A stretch of DNA of 64,000 nucleotides from the NCBI GenBank assembly GCA_017962235.1, contig JAGCVS010000010.1, positions 177,595 to 241,594 of the forward strand, read 5' to 3'. Both the position numbers and the translations under genes were made by a program. Positions within the stretch are counted from its first letter, which is position 1, and every line of letters starts with the position of its first letter. Positions 61,458 through 64,000 of this stretch are shown here, piece after piece. The notes under the pieces were generated by a model. That model made no database searches, had not been told where the DNA came from, and saw only the letters and a program-made list of their open reading frames with translations. The DNA comes from Bacteroidales bacterium. GTDB lineage: Bacteria > Bacteroidota > Bacteroidia > Bacteroidales > UBA932.

Positions 61458-63806
61458 ATGAAGAAACTATTACCGTTTTTCTCCCTGCTTAGCCTGCTGA
61501 TTCTCTGGGGCTGTCCGAATGAACCTCAGGAAGAAGATGTGCTCACACCCGTCAAAACTGAATACACAATTGGCGCGGAAGGGGGTGAGATTTCGATATC
61601 TTTCAACACCAATCTGGTGTACAGTGTAAACAAGGATGCCGACTGGCTCACCATCGTCACAAAGGCCACCAAGGCGGTTGAACTCAAGACGGTTGTGGTC
61701 AAGGCTGCGGCCAATCCATCCACAGAGCCGCGTCAGGCCAAGGTGACCGTTTCCGGCGGCAAACTGACCGCAGAAATCACCGTCAAACAGTCGGGCGTGG
61801 ATGTGCAGATTGATATAGACAAAGCCTCTTGCACCGTTCCGGCAGAGGGTGGTGATTTCACCGTAACCGTGGGCAGCACCGTGGAGTATTCGGTATCGGT
61901 AAGCGACAGCTGGATTACCCACAACGGCGGTAAGAACGGCACCGAGAGTTTCACAGTGGCAGCAAATGATACCGGCAGCGAACGCACCGGCACAGTCACT
62001 TTCAGCTGCGGCAATCTCATGAAAACCGTCACCGTGACCCAGCCCGCAATAGAGATTCCAGAGGAAGATGTGCTGGAGAACGGTGGCAAATCGGCATACG
62101 CGATTCCTTACGCCGGCGGCAGTTTCACCGTAACCGTTCGCTCAAATGTGGATTATATTGTGGATTGCGGTGCCGACTGGATTCACCAGGCCATCACCAA
62201 GACCGTTACGGAGCAGAGCGTCACCTTTACGGTGGATGCAAACGACGGTGATGCGCGTCAGGCGGTGGTTTCCTTCACCTTTGGCAGCGAACTCACCTTC
62301 AGCGTCAATGTCAGCCAGAACGCATACATCCCGCCCACAACGGACGAGCCTTATCTTGAGATTGACGCTTCCGACAGGACTGTTGATGAGTATGGCGGCG
62401 AGATATCGTTCCCGGTACATGCCAATTACGAATATACCGTGGACTGTGACGCCGACTGGGTTGAAATCCGTCAGACGGGCGAGACTTTTGTATGCTTTGT
62501 ACAACCCAACCCTGAAACCATAGAGCGTTCTACCATGATGCTCTTCTCAAGCGAAGGCATTGTAGTATACTTCACCATATACCAGCTGGCACAGGGGAGC
62601 AACCTTGACCCGTTCGATGTGGGCAGCAACCTCTCCGTGAACGGACAGGCCAACTGCTACATAGTGCCCAAGGCTGGCGATTACACCTTTGACGCCTCCG
62701 TGATGGGCAACGGCCCTCAGGGTTACATCTGGGAAGACGAGGCTGCCGTAGAGCAGAATCTGTGGCCCTGGTCCAAGGTAGAAGTTGCCTTTGCCAACTA
62801 CGGCGCGGAGAAACCTTCCCGCGCAGAGGTGCTCTGGGACGATAACAACGTGATTACCAACGTCTCCATAGACGACAACATGATAGTCTCCTTCACCGCC
62901 ACCGGCAACAAGGGCAACGCTGTGATTGTTGTGTACAACAAGACCGAGCTGCTCTGGAGCTGGCACATCTGGTGCACCGACAGCCCCGCACGCATCCGTC
63001 ACGATGTGCTTGACGGTTCCCGCGTGGTTATGCTGGACCGCAACCTTGGCGCCACCAGCGCAAATCCCGCAGATGGCGAGAAGACTTTCGGCTACTGGTA
63101 TCAGTGGGGCCGTAAGGATCCGCTCAAACTTTACTACGGCGTGGCGGGCTATATGTGGGAAGGTGACCAGTCGGTGGCTTATTCCGTGAAGCATCCGAAC
63201 GTCATCTTCAGGATGGTGGGAAAGACCAACGAGTGGTTCAACGGTTCCGTTAAGACCATCACCGCCGATATGTGGGGCAACCCTTATGCCTTGCACAACG
63301 GCACTGAGCACCTTTACAGGGCACAAGTGAACGAGCTCAGGAAGACTATCTACGACCCGTGTCCTCCGGGATATATGGTACCTCCGGAGTGGGCATGGGA
63401 GACTATGAGCATGGATAACTGTACCATCAGCGACTTGGGTCTCTCCTTCCAGGAAGACAATGGCGTAAGCTTCTATCCGTTTGCCGGTTTCGGTGATGCG
63501 GGCGATATGTACGGCGGCGACAACGGCTGGTACGGCTATCCCGGTTACACCCCTAACAGCGACGGTTCCAAGTGGCATCACAATGTCCGCAACGTAATGG
63601 CATGCTGGTCTTCAGGCTGCGCCAATTCATTCGAGCGCACCGGCGATGTGAACTATCAGGACGTCTACATGTTCTACTACATGCAGAATGAAGAGCTCAG
63701 CGGCAACACCGTCATGGTCAATGAGAATTCCCGCGCATATTTCTATACCCAGTACAGTCACATACGCCATCGCTGCTGCAGCGTGCGTTGCATGAAAATA
63801 CAATAA
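61458..63806 (+). CDS. Surface lipoprotein with four BACON-like domains
   Basis: The 782-residue protein starts MKKLLPFFSLLSLLILWGC, a lipobox with Cys at 19. Four BACON-like beta modules follow (about 30-110, 112-195, 200-290 and 295-385), each with a variant of 'AEGG..S.SF.TN..Y.V....DWLT' and an end like TVTVTQPA. BACON modules are thought to bind carbohydrate or mucin. The C-terminal half has CYIVPKAGDYTFDASVMGNG and a FISUMP/DUF1566-type part with VMLDRNLGAT and GYWYQWGRKDPL. Such proteins are surface-exposed. I chose the ATG over two upstream non-ATG codons. Confidence 0.8.
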   Translation: MKKLLPFFSLLSLLILWGCPNEPQEEDVLTPVKTEYTIGAEGGEISISFNTNLVYSVNKDADWLTIVTKATKAVELKTVVVKAAANPSTEPRQAKVTVSGGKLTAEITVKQSGVDVQIDIDKASCTVPAEGGDFTVTVGSTVEYSVSVSDSWITHNGGKNGTESFTVAANDTGSERTGTVTFSCGNLMKTVTVTQPAIEIPEEDVLENGGKSAYAIPYAGGSFTVTVRSNVDYIVDCGADWIHQAITKTVTEQSVTFTVDANDGDARQAVVSFTFGSELTFSVNVSQNAYIPPTTDEPYLEIDASDRTVDEYGGEISFPVHANYEYTVDCDADWVEIRQTGETFVCFVQPNPETIERSTMMLFSSEGIVVYFTIYQLAQGSNLDPFDVGSNLSVNGQANCYIVPKAGDYTFDASVMGNGPQGYIWEDEAAVEQNLWPWSKVEVAFANYGAEKPSRAEVLWDDNNVITNVSIDDNMIVSFTATGNKGNAVIVVYNKTELLWSWHIWCTDSPARIRHDVLDGSRVVMLDRNLGATSANPADGEKTFGYWYQWGRKDPLKLYYGVAGYMWEGDQSVAYSVKHPNVIFRMVGKTNEWFNGSVKTITADMWGNPYALHNGTEHLYRAQVNELRKTIYDPCPPGYMVPPEWAWETMSMDNCTISDLGLSFQEDNGVSFYPFAGFGDAGDMYGGDNGWYGYPGYTPNSDGSKWHHNVRNVMACWSSGCANSFERTGDVNYQDVYMFYYMQNEELSGNTVMVNENSRAYFYTQYSHIRHRCCSVRCMKIQ

Positions 63807-63814
63807 TCCAAGAT

Positions 63815-64000
63815 ATGAAGAGAGTAATATATCCACTTTTGGCGCTAGTGAGCGTCTTTATCCTGTGGGGATGTCCGGAGCCCGAGCCGGTAGAGGAGGG
63901 TGTCCTCACACCTGTCAAGACAGAATACACCCTTGGTGCGGAGGGCGGATCGTTCTCCATCTCGTTCAAGACCAACCTTGAGTACAAGGTAGAGAGCAGC
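63815..64000 (+). CDS. BACON lipoprotein paralogue, N-terminal fragment
   Basis: The visible 62 residues have a lipobox signal (MKRVIYPLLALVSVFILWGC) followed by LTPVKTEYTLGAEGGSFSIS, nearly the same as the start of the preceding lipoprotein. It begins eight bases after that gene's stop, which indicates tandem duplication and cotranscription. The rest lies beyond the window. Confidence 0.8.
   Translation, partial: MKRVIYPLLALVSVFILWGCPEPEPVEEGVLTPVKTEYTLGAEGGSFSISFKTNLEYKVESS

Overview
The window is chromosomal DNA of a Bacteroidales-type bacterium, fairly GC-rich for the group. No ribosomal or tRNA gene was found to fix the genus. The assignment rests on several signs: many starts preceded by the Bacteroidetes -7 promoter box TAnnTTTG rather than a clear Shine-Dalgarno; a pyrophosphate-type phosphofructokinase; a TamL-like outer-membrane lipoprotein beside a TrmH-family methylase; an atpD-C-B-E-F-H-A-G gene order; and BACON-domain lipoproteins.

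Layout. 1-7.0 kb: a cut BrkB-like gene and ligA run left; pfp and eno (glycolysis) run right, with a ferredoxin-type aldo/keto reductase and a DUF486 membrane protein between them. 7-13.5 kb: a lipoprotein, a permuted-papain hydrolase, a GH3-family enzyme and several small membrane proteins and transporters. 13.5-28.0 kb: one unbroken rightward run of ten genes: dtd, an AlkD-like protein, a GH13 enzyme, three tandem GH36-type alpha-galactosidase paralogues, a double-domain class II aldolase, carA and carB. 28.0-28.9 kb: a gene-poor island with inverted repeats, broken frames, a small phage-like ORF and a triple direct repeat. 28.9-37 kb, mostly leftward: SDR and PduL; TamL facing a SpoU methylase; then an iron-sulfur operon (NapH/NapG-like fusion, Tat-type ferredoxin aldo/keto reductase, CDF transporter). 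37-45 kb: gamma carbonic anhydrase, deoxynucleoside kinase and the complete F1Fo ATP synthase operon. 45-47.7 kb: a WYL regulator with a candidate operator, a coiled-coil lipoprotein gene split by an in-frame amber codon, and rubrerythrin. 47.7-50.8 kb, leftward: two carbohydrate esterases and a TIM-barrel protein. 51-61.4 kb, rightward: a 2-oxoacid dehydrogenase complex (E2, E3, fused E1 alpha-beta) followed by a PHP-like protein, an aldolase/SDR fusion, a SorE-like reductase and a metallo-beta-lactamase-fold hydrolase. 61.4 kb to the end: two tandem BACON lipoproteins, the second cut by the window edge.

How the genes fit together. Glycolysis (pfp, eno), the 2-oxoacid dehydrogenase and PduL (acyl-CoA to acyl-phosphate) outline fermentative central metabolism. 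GH13, GH36 and the CE1/CE7 esterases suggest use of plant oligosaccharides, although no SusC/SusD pair is in view. The parts most worth study are the dehydrogenase/aldolase/sorbose-phosphate-type operon, whose pathway I cannot name; the GH36 trio, whose third member has lost most of its active site; and the dispersed repeats read in frame into two proteins.
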